Assembly (NCBI GenBank): GCA_021792795.1
Contig: JAJYUB010000010.1
Location: 1 to 64,000 of the forward strand
Source of the DNA: Acidobacteriota bacterium
Lineage (GTDB): Bacteria > Acidobacteriota > Terriglobia > Terriglobales > Acidobacteriaceae
Length of the DNA: 64,000 nt
Direction of reading: 5' to 3'
Every line of letters begins with the position of its first letter. Position 1 is the first letter of the stretch. Shown piece by piece: positions 43,022 through 52,296 of the stretch. The notes beneath the pieces are model-generated. The model had not been told where the DNA came from. It saw only the letters and a list, made by a program, of their open reading frames with translations, and ran no database searches. The position numbers were made by a program, and so were the translations under genes.

Positions 43022-44311
43022 ATGATGAGTCAGATCAAGGCTGTACGCGGCACGCGCGATTTGCTGCCGCCGGAAACAGAACTATGGAATCGAGTGGAGG
43101 CAACGGCGCGGCGCGTGTTCGAGCGCTATGCGTTCGGGGAAATTCGCACGCCGATATTTGAAGATACGCAGTTGTTTGCGCGCGGCGTGGGCGAAGAAAC
43201 CGACATTGTCTCCAAGGAAATGTACACGTGGGAGGACCGCCCGCGAGCGCAGTCGGAAAAAGCGCAGATGCTCACGCTGCGGCCGGAGAATACAGCGGGG
43301 GTGGTGCGGGCGTATATCGAACACAAGCTGGGCGACAGTGGGCTGTTGCAGAAGCTCTACTATATAGGTCCGCAATTTCGCAGGGAACGTCCGCAGAAGG
43401 GGCGGTATCGGCAATTTTTTCAGATTGGCGCCGAGGTGATTGGGCCGGTGAGCGCGGGCAGCGAATCTCCGCTGCGCGATGCGGAAGTGCTGGAGATGCT
43501 GGCGACGTTTCTGGATGAGCTTGGCGTGACGGGCTGGACGCTTGAATTGAATTCGGTGGGTTCGGCGCAGGATCGGCCCCGGTATGTCGAAGCATTGCGG
43601 GCAGCGCTGACGGACGTAGCGCCGACGCTGTGCGTGGATTGCCAGCGGCGGGCGGTGACCAATCCGCTGCGAGTGCTGGACTGCAAAGTGCTGGATGACC
43701 AGGACAAGATCAATGCGCTGCCGAAGATTGCGGAATTTCTGGATGAGGAATCGCGGGCGCATTTTGCGGCGGTGCTGGCGGCGCTGGATGCTTGTGGCGT
43801 GCGGTATACGGTGAATCCCAGGCTGGTGCGGGGCCTCGATTACTACACGCGGACGACGTTTGAATTTACCCATGGTGGATTGGGTGCGCAGAATGCATTG
43901 CTCGGCGGCGGACGGTACGACGGACTGAGCGAGGCCATTGGAGGGCCGAAAGCGCCGGGAATTGGATTTGCGATTGGAGCGGACCGGCTGGTGCTGACGC
44001 TACAGGCGGCGGCTTCGGGAGAGATGGCGGGCGCGTTGGCGGATGTGTATGTCGCTCCGCTGGGCGAGGCACGGCAGGCAGAAGCGTTAGTGCTGGCGCG
44101 GGAGTTGCGGCGGGCCGGGTTGCGCGTGGAACTTGGCGAAGGATCGTTCCGGTTGAAGAAGTCGTTTGAGATGGGGAATAAAGTGGCGCGGGCGATTGTG
44201 TTGTTTGGAGAAGACGAGGCCAAGTCCGGTGTGATGACCGTGAAGGATTTCGCAACCGGAGAACAGACGAAAGTTGCGCGCGGTGACTTGGCGGAATTTC
44301 TGCGCAAGTAA
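43022..44311 (+). CDS. hisS: Histidyl-tRNA synthetase
   Basis: Charges tRNA-His. 429 residues, class II fold: AVRGTRDLLPPE at the start, motif 2 region YYIGPQFRRERPQKGRYRQF, the HisRS-specific RGLDYYTRTTFEF, and motif 3 GGGRYDGL...GFAIGADRL, then an anticodon-binding domain (ADVYVAPLGE). ATGs at 43022 and 43025 are both possible; neither has a clear ribosome-binding site. It precedes aspS by 58 nt, probably as an operon. Confidence 0.95.
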   Translation: MMSQIKAVRGTRDLLPPETELWNRVEATARRVFERYAFGEIRTPIFEDTQLFARGVGEETDIVSKEMYTWEDRPRAQSEKAQMLTLRPENTAGVVRAYIEHKLGDSGLLQKLYYIGPQFRRERPQKGRYRQFFQIGAEVIGPVSAGSESPLRDAEVLEMLATFLDELGVTGWTLELNSVGSAQDRPRYVEALRAALTDVAPTLCVDCQRRAVTNPLRVLDCKVLDDQDKINALPKIAEFLDEESRAHFAAVLAALDACGVRYTVNPRLVRGLDYYTRTTFEFTHGGLGAQNALLGGGRYDGLSEAIGGPKAPGIGFAIGADRLVLTLQAAASGEMAGALADVYVAPLGEARQAEALVLARELRRAGLRVELGEGSFRLKKSFEMGNKVARAIVLFGEDEAKSGVMTVKDFATGEQTKVARGDLAEFLRK

Positions 44312-44369
44312 TAAATACGCGGTAAGCAGCACAAGGTAATAAAAAATTCAGCACGGCAATAAGGGAACG

Positions 44370-46202
44370 ATGGCACTGGATCTTTTAGGAAATTTGCAGC
44401 GAACACATACGTGCGGAGAGCTGCGGCTGTCTGCGGATGGTCGGCAAGTTGTCGTGATGGGGTGGGTGAACCGTCGCCGCGATCATGGAAATTTAATTTT
44501 TCTCGACCTTCGGGACCGCGCCGGGATTGTGCAGATTGTGTTGGACAAGGAACGGTGTCCAGAGGCGCATGCGAAGGCGGAGACGGTTCGACCGGAATAT
44601 GTGGTGGCGGTGCAGGGGAGGGTGCGGCGGCGCGATGCGGCGTCCATTAATCCGAATATGCCGACGGGCGAGATTGAAATTGACGCAGATGAGTTGCGCA
44701 TTTTGAACGATGCCAGGACACCGCCGTTTTCGCCCGCAGAAGAGGCGATTGGCAACGAAGAACTGCGCTTGAAGTATCGGTACATCGATCTGCGGCGGCC
44801 AGCGATGCAGGAGAACATGATCCTGCGGCACAAGGTGGCGCTGGCGATTCGGCAGTATCTTTCCGGCGAGGGATTTTTGGAGATTGAAACTCCGTTTATG
44901 ACGCGTTCGACGCCGGAGGGCGCGCGCGATTACCTGGTGCCGAGCCGGGTGCATCCGGGAGAATTTTACGCGCTGCCGCAGTCGCCGCAGATGTTCAAGC
45001 AGATCCTGATGATCGGCGGGCTGGACCGGTATTTCCAGATTGCGCGCTGTTTCCGCGATGAAGATTTGCGCGCCGACCGGCAGCCGGAGTTTACCCAGAT
45101 CGACCTGGAGATGACGTTTCCGCAACAGGAGACGGTGTTCCGCGTGGTAGAAGGATTTTTGACGGCGGCCTTTCGCGAGGCCGGGATCGCCTTATCGACG
45201 CCCTTTCCGCAGATCACGTATGACGATGCGATTCGTCGTTTCGGCATCGACAAGCCGGACATGCGTTTGCCGGAGTTGACGGATGTTCGCGGTGCGTTTG
45301 AAGCCGCCGAGCTTGAGTCGCTGAAGATCGGGCCGGGTCTGCCGATTTTGGCCATCGTGGTTCCCAACAAGCAGGCGATGAGCAATACGCAGAAGAAAGC
45401 GTTCATCAAGGAAGTGGAGACATGGCTGGGGCCGGACCTTGCGTACCTGGACGTGGAGCGGCTGGCAAGCAGCGCGCAGTACGCCGGGCTGGCGCAGAGA
45501 ATCGATCGCGCTGTGGCCAGCAATTGCAAGCTTGACCGGATCGAGCCTGAACATCGGCTGGTGGTGGTGAGCCCGCGGGTTGGGGCCAACAAGTCGCGCG
45601 ACAACTCCTGGATTTACAAGAAAGCGGGACAACTGCGGCTGGAGTTGGCCAAGCGGTTCCGGGAAGAACACAGAGCGTTCGAGAAGAAGGGCACGCCGGA
45701 GGATTACAAATTTCTGTGGGTGACCGATTTTCCGTTCTTCGAGTGGGATGAAGCGGCGCGTACCTGGACATTTGCGCACCATCCATTCACGTCGCCGCAC
45801 GAGGATGATTTGCAGGCGGGGCGCATGGAGTCCGATCCGGGGGCAGTGCGGGCGCTGGCCTATGACATTGTGCTGAATGGCATTGAGCTTGGTTCGGGAT
45901 CGATCCGTATCCATCGCCAGGAGGTGCAGCAGCAGATTTTTCATTCGCTGGGCATGAGCGAGGCAGAAGCGAAAGAGCGATTCGGATTCTTTTTGGAAGC
46001 GCTGGAGTATGGGACGCCTCCGCACGGCGGCATCGCGCTGGGGCTGGATCGGATCGTGATGATTCTGGCCGGGGCGCAGAGCCTGCGCGAGGTGATTGCG
46101 TTCCCGAAAACGGCGAAGGCCGTGGACCTGATGGTGGATGCGCCCTCGCCTGCGACGGAAACGCAACTGAAAGAGTTGCATATTCAGCGACGGCGGAGTT
46201 AG
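44370..46202 (+). CDS. aspS: Aspartyl-tRNA synthetase (bacterial type)
   Basis: 610 residues: N-terminal OB fold (GWVNRRRDHGNLIFLDLRDR), class II catalytic core with YRYIDLRRP, TRSTPEGARDYLVPSR, FRDEDLRADRQPEFTQIDLEM, the bacterial GAD insertion, and motif 3 GGIALGLDRIVMILAG. The histidine in RRDHG (residue 39) is the residue seen in non-discriminating AspRS that also charge tRNA-Asn. The second common marker, a glycine before the NPNM segment, appears to be alanine here, so specificity stays open. Follows hisS. Confidence 0.95.
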   Translation: MALDLLGNLQRTHTCGELRLSADGRQVVVMGWVNRRRDHGNLIFLDLRDRAGIVQIVLDKERCPEAHAKAETVRPEYVVAVQGRVRRRDAASINPNMPTGEIEIDADELRILNDARTPPFSPAEEAIGNEELRLKYRYIDLRRPAMQENMILRHKVALAIRQYLSGEGFLEIETPFMTRSTPEGARDYLVPSRVHPGEFYALPQSPQMFKQILMIGGLDRYFQIARCFRDEDLRADRQPEFTQIDLEMTFPQQETVFRVVEGFLTAAFREAGIALSTPFPQITYDDAIRRFGIDKPDMRLPELTDVRGAFEAAELESLKIGPGLPILAIVVPNKQAMSNTQKKAFIKEVETWLGPDLAYLDVERLASSAQYAGLAQRIDRAVASNCKLDRIEPEHRLVVVSPRVGANKSRDNSWIYKKAGQLRLELAKRFREEHRAFEKKGTPEDYKFLWVTDFPFFEWDEAARTWTFAHHPFTSPHEDDLQAGRMESDPGAVRALAYDIVLNGIELGSGSIRIHRQEVQQQIFHSLGMSEAEAKERFGFFLEALEYGTPPHGGIALGLDRIVMILAGAQSLREVIAFPKTAKAVDLMVDAPSPATETQLKELHIQRRRS

Positions 46203-46240
46203 GGCATTTTCACGGTTGGCGTCACGCGAGCCTTGTCTAT

Positions 46241-46340
46241 CCCACTCAAGCCAAACGCGGGCTTGAATGGGGCATCCGGATTTTCGAGCCGCGAACATTT
46301 TCATCCCATGTCTCAGAAGCGAGACCTGGGGCACCCGGCG
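46241..46340. repeat. Dispersed repeat R2 and reverse R1 half-element
   Basis: CCCACTCAAGCC (46241-46252) pairs with GGCTTGAATGGG (46260-46271), the same element as at 20563. Further on, GGGGCACCCGGC (about 46328-46339) is the reverse complement of the R1 start. The block fills the gap between the convergent aspS and acyl-CoA dehydrogenase genes and may end both transcripts. Confidence 0.65.
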
Positions 46341-46349
46341 ACGGCGCAG

Positions 46350-47528
46350 CTAGTAGGCTGGAATGCCGGTGACGCTTTGGCCGATGATGAGGGTGTGCAT
46401 GTTGTGGGTGCCCTCGTAGGTCTTTACAGACTCCAGATTCATCATGTGGCGCATGACGGGGTAGTCGTCGGTGATGCCGTTGGCTCCGAGAATGTCGCGG
46501 GACTTGCGCGCGCATTCCAGCGCCATCCAGACATTGTTGCGCTTGGCCATGGAGATGTGTTCGTGACCGACGGCGCCGGCATCTTTCAAGCGACCGACCT
46601 GGAGTGAAAGCAGTTGGCCCTTGGTGATTTCGCTGATCATCCAGGCCAGTTCTTCCTGAATCAGCTGATGGCTGGCGATGGGCTGATCGCGGAACTGCTT
46701 GCGCAGCAGGGAATATTGCAGCGCCGTGTCGTAGCAGGCCATGGCTGCGCCGATCGCGCCCCAACCGATGCCATAGCGGGCCTGATTCAAGCACATCAGC
46801 GGAGATTTCAGGCCGCCGCTGCCGGGCAGCAACGCCGAAGCGGGCACGCGCACATCCTGCATGGAGAGGCCGGAGGTGACGGAGGCGCGCAACGACCATT
46901 TGCCGTGGACGTCGTAGGCGCTGAAGCCGAGGAGTTTGGTGTCGACGAGGAATCCGCGCACGCGGCCGTTTTCGTCCTCGACCTTGGCCCAAATGATTGC
47001 GACATCGGCCAGCGTGCCGCTGGTGATCCACATTTTTTCGCCGTTCAGGATGTAGTCGCCGCCATGTTTTTTCGCGCGCGTGCGCATGCCGCCGGGGTTG
47101 GAGCCGAAGTCCGGCTCGGTAAGGCCGAAGCAGCCGAGTTTTTCGCCGGTGGCCATTTGCGGCAGCCATTCATTCTTTTGTTCGTCGCTGCCAAAGGCGT
47201 GGATGGGATACATGCACAACGCGGACTGCACGCTGACGAAACTGCGCACGCCGGAGTCGCCGCGCTCGGTTTCCTGCATGACCAGGCCATACTCGACATT
47301 GTTCATTCCGGCGCAGCCGTGGCCCTGGATGGTGGCGCCGTAAAAGCCAAGCTCGCCCATGGGCCGGATCAGTTCTTTGGGGAAGCGGCCTTCGCGGTTG
47401 CATTCCTCAATAATGGGGATGAGGTTGTCTTCAATAAACTGGCGCGCGGTATCGCGGACCAGGCGCTCGTCCTCGCTGAGCAGGGTGTCGAAGCCGATAA
47501 AATCGACTCCTTTAAATTTGAAAGCCAT
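46350..47528 (-). CDS. Acyl-CoA dehydrogenase, glutaryl-CoA dehydrogenase-like
   Basis: 392-residue FAD flavoenzyme oxidising an acyl-CoA at the alpha-beta bond. It has CFGLTEPDFGSNPGGMRTRA (FAD/substrate loop), KMWITSGTLADVAIIWAK, ARYGIGWGAIGAAMACYDTA and TYEGTHNMHTLIIGQ with the catalytic glutamate. The YEGT-containing end is the pattern of glutaryl-CoA dehydrogenases, which also decarboxylate, but other short branched substrates are possible. GGAGAAG precedes the start. Single gene. Confidence 0.9.
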   Translation of the reverse strand: MAFKFKGVDFIGFDTLLSEDERLVRDTARQFIEDNLIPIIEECNREGRFPKELIRPMGELGFYGATIQGHGCAGMNNVEYGLVMQETERGDSGVRSFVSVQSALCMYPIHAFGSDEQKNEWLPQMATGEKLGCFGLTEPDFGSNPGGMRTRAKKHGGDYILNGEKMWITSGTLADVAIIWAKVEDENGRVRGFLVDTKLLGFSAYDVHGKWSLRASVTSGLSMQDVRVPASALLPGSGGLKSPLMCLNQARYGIGWGAIGAAMACYDTALQYSLLRKQFRDQPIASHQLIQEELAWMISEITKGQLLSLQVGRLKDAGAVGHEHISMAKRNNVWMALECARKSRDILGANGITDDYPVMRHMMNLESVKTYEGTHNMHTLIIGQSVTGIPAY

Positions 47529-47728
47529 ACGATCTTCTCCGTATACAAACCTGCAAACTCTTTAGGCTAGCAGAGAGGAGTGGCTGGCGCAGGGAATGGC
47601 GCGACGCGATGGGACTTCAGGCAATCTGTTCGCCGTTCATCGCCTGTTGACATAGGCTGCCGGGCCGCGTGTAAGAATAGTGCGACCGCTTGTCGGGAGC
47701 GGCGAGCTGGGCTGAGGTGGCAGATTCG

Positions 47729-48691
47729 ATGCGTCGTGTTGCGCTGATTTACAACCCGGCATCCGGACAGCGTACGGAGCGGCGGGCCGTCGCGATCGCG
47801 GCGGTGGCGGCGGTACTTCGCGGGGCGGGCGTGGAGGTGAAAGTGGTCGCCACCGAATCGCCGGAAAGCGCCGGAACGCAGGCGCGCGCGGCGATGCAAG
47901 AAGGGTACGACACCATCCTGGCCTGCGGCGGCGATGGCACCGTGCATGAAACGCTGCAGCGGCTGGTGGGCGGAACGGCGGCGCTGGGCGTGGTTCCGAT
48001 GGGAACGGCGAACGCGCTGGCTGCGGACCTGGGGATGCCGGCCTCGCCGGTGAAGGCCGCGAAGATGCTGCTGACGGCAACGCCGAAGCGGGTGTCGGTG
48101 GGCCAGGTTTTTTATCGGGACCTCGAAGGCAATGCCCGTTCGCGATATTTTATCGTCGCAGCCGGGGTCGGCGCGGACGCGCTGTTCATGTCGCGGCTGG
48201 ATCCAAAATCGAAACAGCGGTTCGGATATGCGCTGTACGTGGTGGAGGCGTTTCGGCTGTGGGTCGCCTACAGCTATCCCATGTTTAGGGCGCGCTTTCA
48301 AGAGAGCGGAAATCCAACGCCGCGAGTGGAAGAAGTGTCGCAAATTCTGGCGGTGCGCATCGGCAATTTTGGCGGCGTGCTGGGCAACCTGGCGCCTGGC
48401 GCCGCCATCGCCAACCGCCATCTGCATGTCATTGCGCTGAAAACGCGCAGCCGTCTGCGCTACTTGCGATTCATGATCGCGGTCCTGTTGCGACGGCATC
48501 GGTACGCGAGTCCGATTGAGTTGGTGGATTGCGAATCGGTCGAGTGCTTCCATTTGGAAGGCCCGACCGGGCCATTGCTTATCGAAGCGGATGGAGAATG
48601 GCTGGGCACGTTGCCGGCGCGGATGGAAGTGGCCCCGGAAGCCTTGACCTTGTTGGTCCCGCAAAAAACTCTGGCGCGCGGAAAATTGTAG
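47729..48691 (+). CDS. Diacylglycerol kinase-family lipid kinase
   Basis: 320 residues with a DAGK catalytic domain: VALIYNPASGQRTERR, LACGGDGTVHETLQRLVG (nucleotide loop GGDGT), VVPMGTANALAADLGMP, then a C-terminal beta-sandwich with IGNFGGVLGNLAPGA and IEADGEWLG. Bacterial members phosphorylate diacylglycerol, ceramide or related lipids. The start at 47729 is preceded by GAGGTGG about eight bases upstream. Convergent with the TonB-dependent receptor. Confidence 0.9.
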   Translation: MRRVALIYNPASGQRTERRAVAIAAVAAVLRGAGVEVKVVATESPESAGTQARAAMQEGYDTILACGGDGTVHETLQRLVGGTAALGVVPMGTANALAADLGMPASPVKAAKMLLTATPKRVSVGQVFYRDLEGNARSRYFIVAAGVGADALFMSRLDPKSKQRFGYALYVVEAFRLWVAYSYPMFRARFQESGNPTPRVEEVSQILAVRIGNFGGVLGNLAPGAAIANRHLHVIALKTRSRLRYLRFMIAVLLRRHRYASPIELVDCESVECFHLEGPTGPLLIEADGEWLGTLPARMEVAPEALTLLVPQKTLARGKL

Positions 48692-48772
48692 CGGTGCGGA
48701 GCGGTTTTCGGGGACGTGAGGGACCGGCACTCATGGGACGCGATACGGGTCCGGCGATTCACGCGGAACGGA

Positions 48773-51670
48773 TCAGTATTCATAATCCAGAGAGAACTGG
48801 ATCCTTCGGGGGTCGGCGACCTGGATCGGCTGGTTGAATTGCCGGTCGGCGCTTGCGCCCGATCCATAGACGGGATTGACCACATCGACATTTTGCTTAT
48901 TCAGCAGGTTGAAGGATTCGGCGACGATGTCCAGATGCCCGCGCCAGATGGGAACCATCTTGAGAATGCGGAGATCGAAGTGGACATTCGGCGGCGTTTG
49001 CAGGCTGTTGCGAGCCAGCCCAAGCGGGCGCGCGGCAAAAGGATAAATATGTTCCAGGTTGCTGTCCACGCCAGTGAGCGGGTTGGCTCGGAAGCCGCTA
49101 TCGACCGCAAGAATCGGGGCGAATTCCAATCCGTAGAGAGCGTGTAGAAGCGGGTTGGAAGCGCCTCCTTTGGCGGTGTCCTGGGGGTCGTCGAGGTCGG
49201 GGCCAAGCACCCAGAGTCCGCTCAGGACGAAGCGATGCCGCTGGTCTTCGAGCGAGAGCGCGCGCTCATCGTTAAGGGCATAGGGATTCTGCGGCTGCTC
49301 GGTATCGTAGGAGGCGTCGTCGATGGTCTTGGAGAAGGTGTAGCCGGCCATCAGCTCGAATTCTTCGTTAAATTGCCGGTTCAGCGTGACGGTGACGCCG
49401 TTGTAGTTTGAGCTGGCTTCGGTCTGAAACTGGTTGATGGCGTCATACGCCGGGTTGAGGCGCTGCGAAGGAAAGATCGGGCGGCCGATCTGCTGGGCTG
49501 TGGGCGCCGAAATTCCCAGGCCCGCCGCATTCGCCAACGTCAGAGGCACGGGAGGCGGCAGATTGACGTTGACCGTGCGCCCCATTTTTACGCCGCGAAC
49601 GAAGCGGTATTCAGCGCTGGCCGTCCATTGCGCCGGAAGCTGGCGCTCGATGCCGAAGGATGCGGTCTCGCTGTAAGGATTGGCCAGGTTCGGCTGCGCC
49701 TGCCAGATGCTGGGCGCAATGCCGGGATGCGGCGCGGTGAAGGAACTTTCCGACTGATAGAGGGATGCGGCGTCCGCGCCTTCCGCAATCTGCTGCGTGG
49801 CGTGGAGACCGTCGAACTCCTCAATGCGGTTGATGGTGGAGAGCAGATACCGATCGAAGAAGATTCCGAATCCTCCGCGGACCACCCAGTTTTTGTCCGG
49901 CGACCAGGCAAAGCCAAGTCGCGGGCTTAGATTGTCGGCGTCTTGCGGAAGGGAAGCAGGCAGACGGTTGTACTCATACCGCAGCCCGTAGTCCAGGGCG
50001 AGGCTTCGGAATGGTGTCCAGTGGTCCTGCACGTAGGCCGCGCCGCGAAGCTCGGAAAAATTCGTATTGGGATCGCCGAAGCTCTGGGTGTAGAAGTCCG
50101 CTTGTCCGTCGGCGAGCGCGGTCAAATTTGAAAACACATAGACGCCCCCAAATCCGTCGAGATTGGCGGCACGCAAAGCAATGTGGCTGACCGTCGCTCC
50201 CGCTTGGAAAAGGTGCTTGCCATATTGCCGAATCACGCCATCGCCAAAGTCCACGTGGGTTTCATAGCGGCGGCTGTTTCCGGCATAGGGCGTGCCGAGC
50301 TGCGCGATACCGGCGACCACGATTCCGGGCCCGCTGGTAGAGCCCGTGCGCAGCGCGACCCGGCGCTGCGCCACTTCAAAATTCATCTGATTCAGCAGCC
50401 GCGGAGAGATAGTGGCGCTCCACGAACCGTTCAAGCTGTTGTCGTTGTAGAACGCCGAGCCGCGCGCGCTCAGGTCGGTCAGGTCGTCCATGTTGAAGGC
50501 GTCGTTCACGGAGCGATTGTTGGTCAGCGCATAGCGCAGCATCAGGCTGTTGGCGGCGAAGGCGCGGTCCATGCGTCCGGAAAGTTCCGTCTCCTGGTTG
50601 GTGGTGGGGAAGAATCCTTGTTGCAGGCGAAAGCCGCGCAGGGGGCCGATTTGCTGCAATGCATTGTCGATCGTCGCGGCGAGGTGCGGATTGAAGTCGC
50701 CCGCTTCTTCGCCGCGCGCCATTTCCTGCTCGGCGGCAATGTAGTAGAAAAGTTTGTCTTTCTCGATTGGGCCGCCGGTGGAGAGGCCGGCGCGCAAGCG
50801 GTTTTCGTCCGGCTTGCGCGGCACCAGTTCCAGCGCGGGCGTCCCGTTCAACGCTCCGTTCTGAACGAACAGAAAAGCGTCGCCATGCTGCACGTTTGCG
50901 CCGGAGCGCGTTTCGACATCGACCGACCCGCCGGCGGAACCGCCGTATTCAGCGCCATAGCCGTGGTTCACCACCTGAAAATCGCTGATGGCTTCCGGGG
51001 AAAGCTCCGTCCTGCTGAGGCCGGTGTATTCATCGTTGTCGTCGACGCCGTCGATGTAGAGCGCATTGCTCGATGGGCGCAGTCCGCCGGCGCTGAATCC
51101 GCCTTCGCCCGCCGCCCCGGGAGATTGCACTCCCAGCGCGGGGTTTGCCGTGCCCAGCGACGGCGCCAGCAGGGTGAAACTGAGGTAGTTCCGGCTGGGA
51201 ATTGGAAGCTCCTCGATGCGATCGCGGTCGATGTTGGTGACTGGCGAAGACTGCGAAGTGTCGAGCGCTTCCGTGCTGGACTGGACGCTGACCTGCTGGC
51301 TGGCGTGTGCCGGGGCGAGCTCGGCATCGAGGCGCGCGTTGCGTCCGACCGCAATGACGACGGATTCGTTGCGGTAGAGGGCGAAGCCGGGCGCGGCAAT
51401 CTCAATCCGATATGTCCCGCTGGGAAGGCTGGCGATGGCAAAGGTCCCATCCGGACCCGCTGCGGTCGCGCGGAGGATTGTCTTGTCCGGGCTGGAAAGC
51501 GCGATGCGCGCCCCGGCAATGGCGGAGCCTGTCGCGTCCGTCACCGTGCCGGAGACAGTGCCCTGCGTCAGGCCGGTTTGTGCCCGCAGCGACGGGGTGA
51601 AAAGCATGGAGAAAAACATAACGGCAAGAACAAGCCGCAGGGGGGCGGCGAAAACAGCTCGGTGAGACAT
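48773..51670 (-). CDS. Oar-like TonB-dependent receptor with carboxypeptidase-regulatory domain
   Basis: 965-residue outer-membrane protein. Signal peptide (1 to about 31, SLRAQ), carboxypeptidase-regulatory-like domain (about 38-115: GTVSGTVTDATGSAIAGARI, GTYRIEIAAPGFALY), plug domain with EELPIPSRNYLSFTLLAPSL and YIDGVDDND, then a large beta-barrel ending in FSLDYEY. This architecture is expanded in Acidobacteriota; the ligand is usually unknown but often plant or other polysaccharide fragments. The ATG at 51670 has GAGGAG just upstream. Single gene. Confidence 0.93.
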   Translation of the reverse strand: MSHRAVFAAPLRLVLAVMFFSMLFTPSLRAQTGLTQGTVSGTVTDATGSAIAGARIALSSPDKTILRATAAGPDGTFAIASLPSGTYRIEIAAPGFALYRNESVVIAVGRNARLDAELAPAHASQQVSVQSSTEALDTSQSSPVTNIDRDRIEELPIPSRNYLSFTLLAPSLGTANPALGVQSPGAAGEGGFSAGGLRPSSNALYIDGVDDNDEYTGLSRTELSPEAISDFQVVNHGYGAEYGGSAGGSVDVETRSGANVQHGDAFLFVQNGALNGTPALELVPRKPDENRLRAGLSTGGPIEKDKLFYYIAAEQEMARGEEAGDFNPHLAATIDNALQQIGPLRGFRLQQGFFPTTNQETELSGRMDRAFAANSLMLRYALTNNRSVNDAFNMDDLTDLSARGSAFYNDNSLNGSWSATISPRLLNQMNFEVAQRRVALRTGSTSGPGIVVAGIAQLGTPYAGNSRRYETHVDFGDGVIRQYGKHLFQAGATVSHIALRAANLDGFGGVYVFSNLTALADGQADFYTQSFGDPNTNFSELRGAAYVQDHWTPFRSLALDYGLRYEYNRLPASLPQDADNLSPRLGFAWSPDKNWVVRGGFGIFFDRYLLSTINRIEEFDGLHATQQIAEGADAASLYQSESSFTAPHPGIAPSIWQAQPNLANPYSETASFGIERQLPAQWTASAEYRFVRGVKMGRTVNVNLPPPVPLTLANAAGLGISAPTAQQIGRPIFPSQRLNPAYDAINQFQTEASSNYNGVTVTLNRQFNEEFELMAGYTFSKTIDDASYDTEQPQNPYALNDERALSLEDQRHRFVLSGLWVLGPDLDDPQDTAKGGASNPLLHALYGLEFAPILAVDSGFRANPLTGVDSNLEHIYPFAARPLGLARNSLQTPPNVHFDLRILKMVPIWRGHLDIVAESFNLLNKQNVDVVNPVYGSGASADRQFNQPIQVADPRRIQFSLDYEY

Positions 51671-51767
51671 CGAACTCCTCTTCTGTGAATGCGGCGCTCC
51701 GTCAGAACAGCAGGCGCGAAAGGGCGCGCCCATCGCTGTCGCTTCCAGCGTGAGTTCACAGGGAGGA

Positions 51768-52082
51768 TCAGATTCGGAGCGGTACCAGCGGCGGACTTGC
51801 CGTGGACGCGGGGCGTTCGGGGGCGACCGCTCGCATGAATGCCAGGGACGCGTGCGGCAGGCCGGGGCGTCTCTTTGAAGACGCGAGCGTGGGCACATAG
51901 CGCAGCAGCTTTGCTAAGGCCACGGCGATGCCGACGCCCACAAACCAGGCGGTGATGTTGAGTTCGGTGTCGTTCGCCGGCACAACATGCTTGTCCCAGT
52001 GGTCGAAGCTCTCCGCCAGAGGAGTGAGCGTGACCAGAATCAGGACAAGGCCAGCCGCGAATTGGAAAATACGCCGCGCCAC
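51768..52082 (-). CDS. Small two-helix membrane protein of unknown function
   Basis: 104 residues with two predicted transmembrane segments (IFQFAAGLVLILVTLTPLAESF and NITAWFVGVGIAVALAKLL) around a polar loop with an HWDKH element, and a Pro/Arg-rich C-terminus. The start is a GTG with no clear ribosome-binding site. It lies just upstream of the TonB-dependent receptor on the same strand, and could be co-transcribed with it. I do not recognise the family. Confidence 0.55.
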   Translation of the reverse strand: MARRIFQFAAGLVLILVTLTPLAESFDHWDKHVVPANDTELNITAWFVGVGIAVALAKLLRYVPTLASSKRRPGLPHASLAFMRAVAPERPASTASPPLVPLRI

Positions 52083-52296
52083 TAGTCAAAGAATAGCCGG
52101 GCGGGAGCGGTCATCGCAAATGTGGGCGACGAGCGCGGATCGAGAATTGCCAATTGGAGTGCCAGCCGGGATCGAAGCGGCGCCGCAAGCTTTGATCGTA
52201 TTGATTCCGCAAAATAGTTTGAACCGCAGACAACATCCTGGTGGCTGGAGCGTAGACCTTTGGAGTCAAGTCTGTGCCATACAGAATGTGGCATGT

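Noticed and set aside
52082-52294. 70-residue minus-strand frame between the small membrane protein and the restriction-modification gene
   Set aside because: No ribosome-binding site, no family signal and unusual composition; it may only be open by chance.
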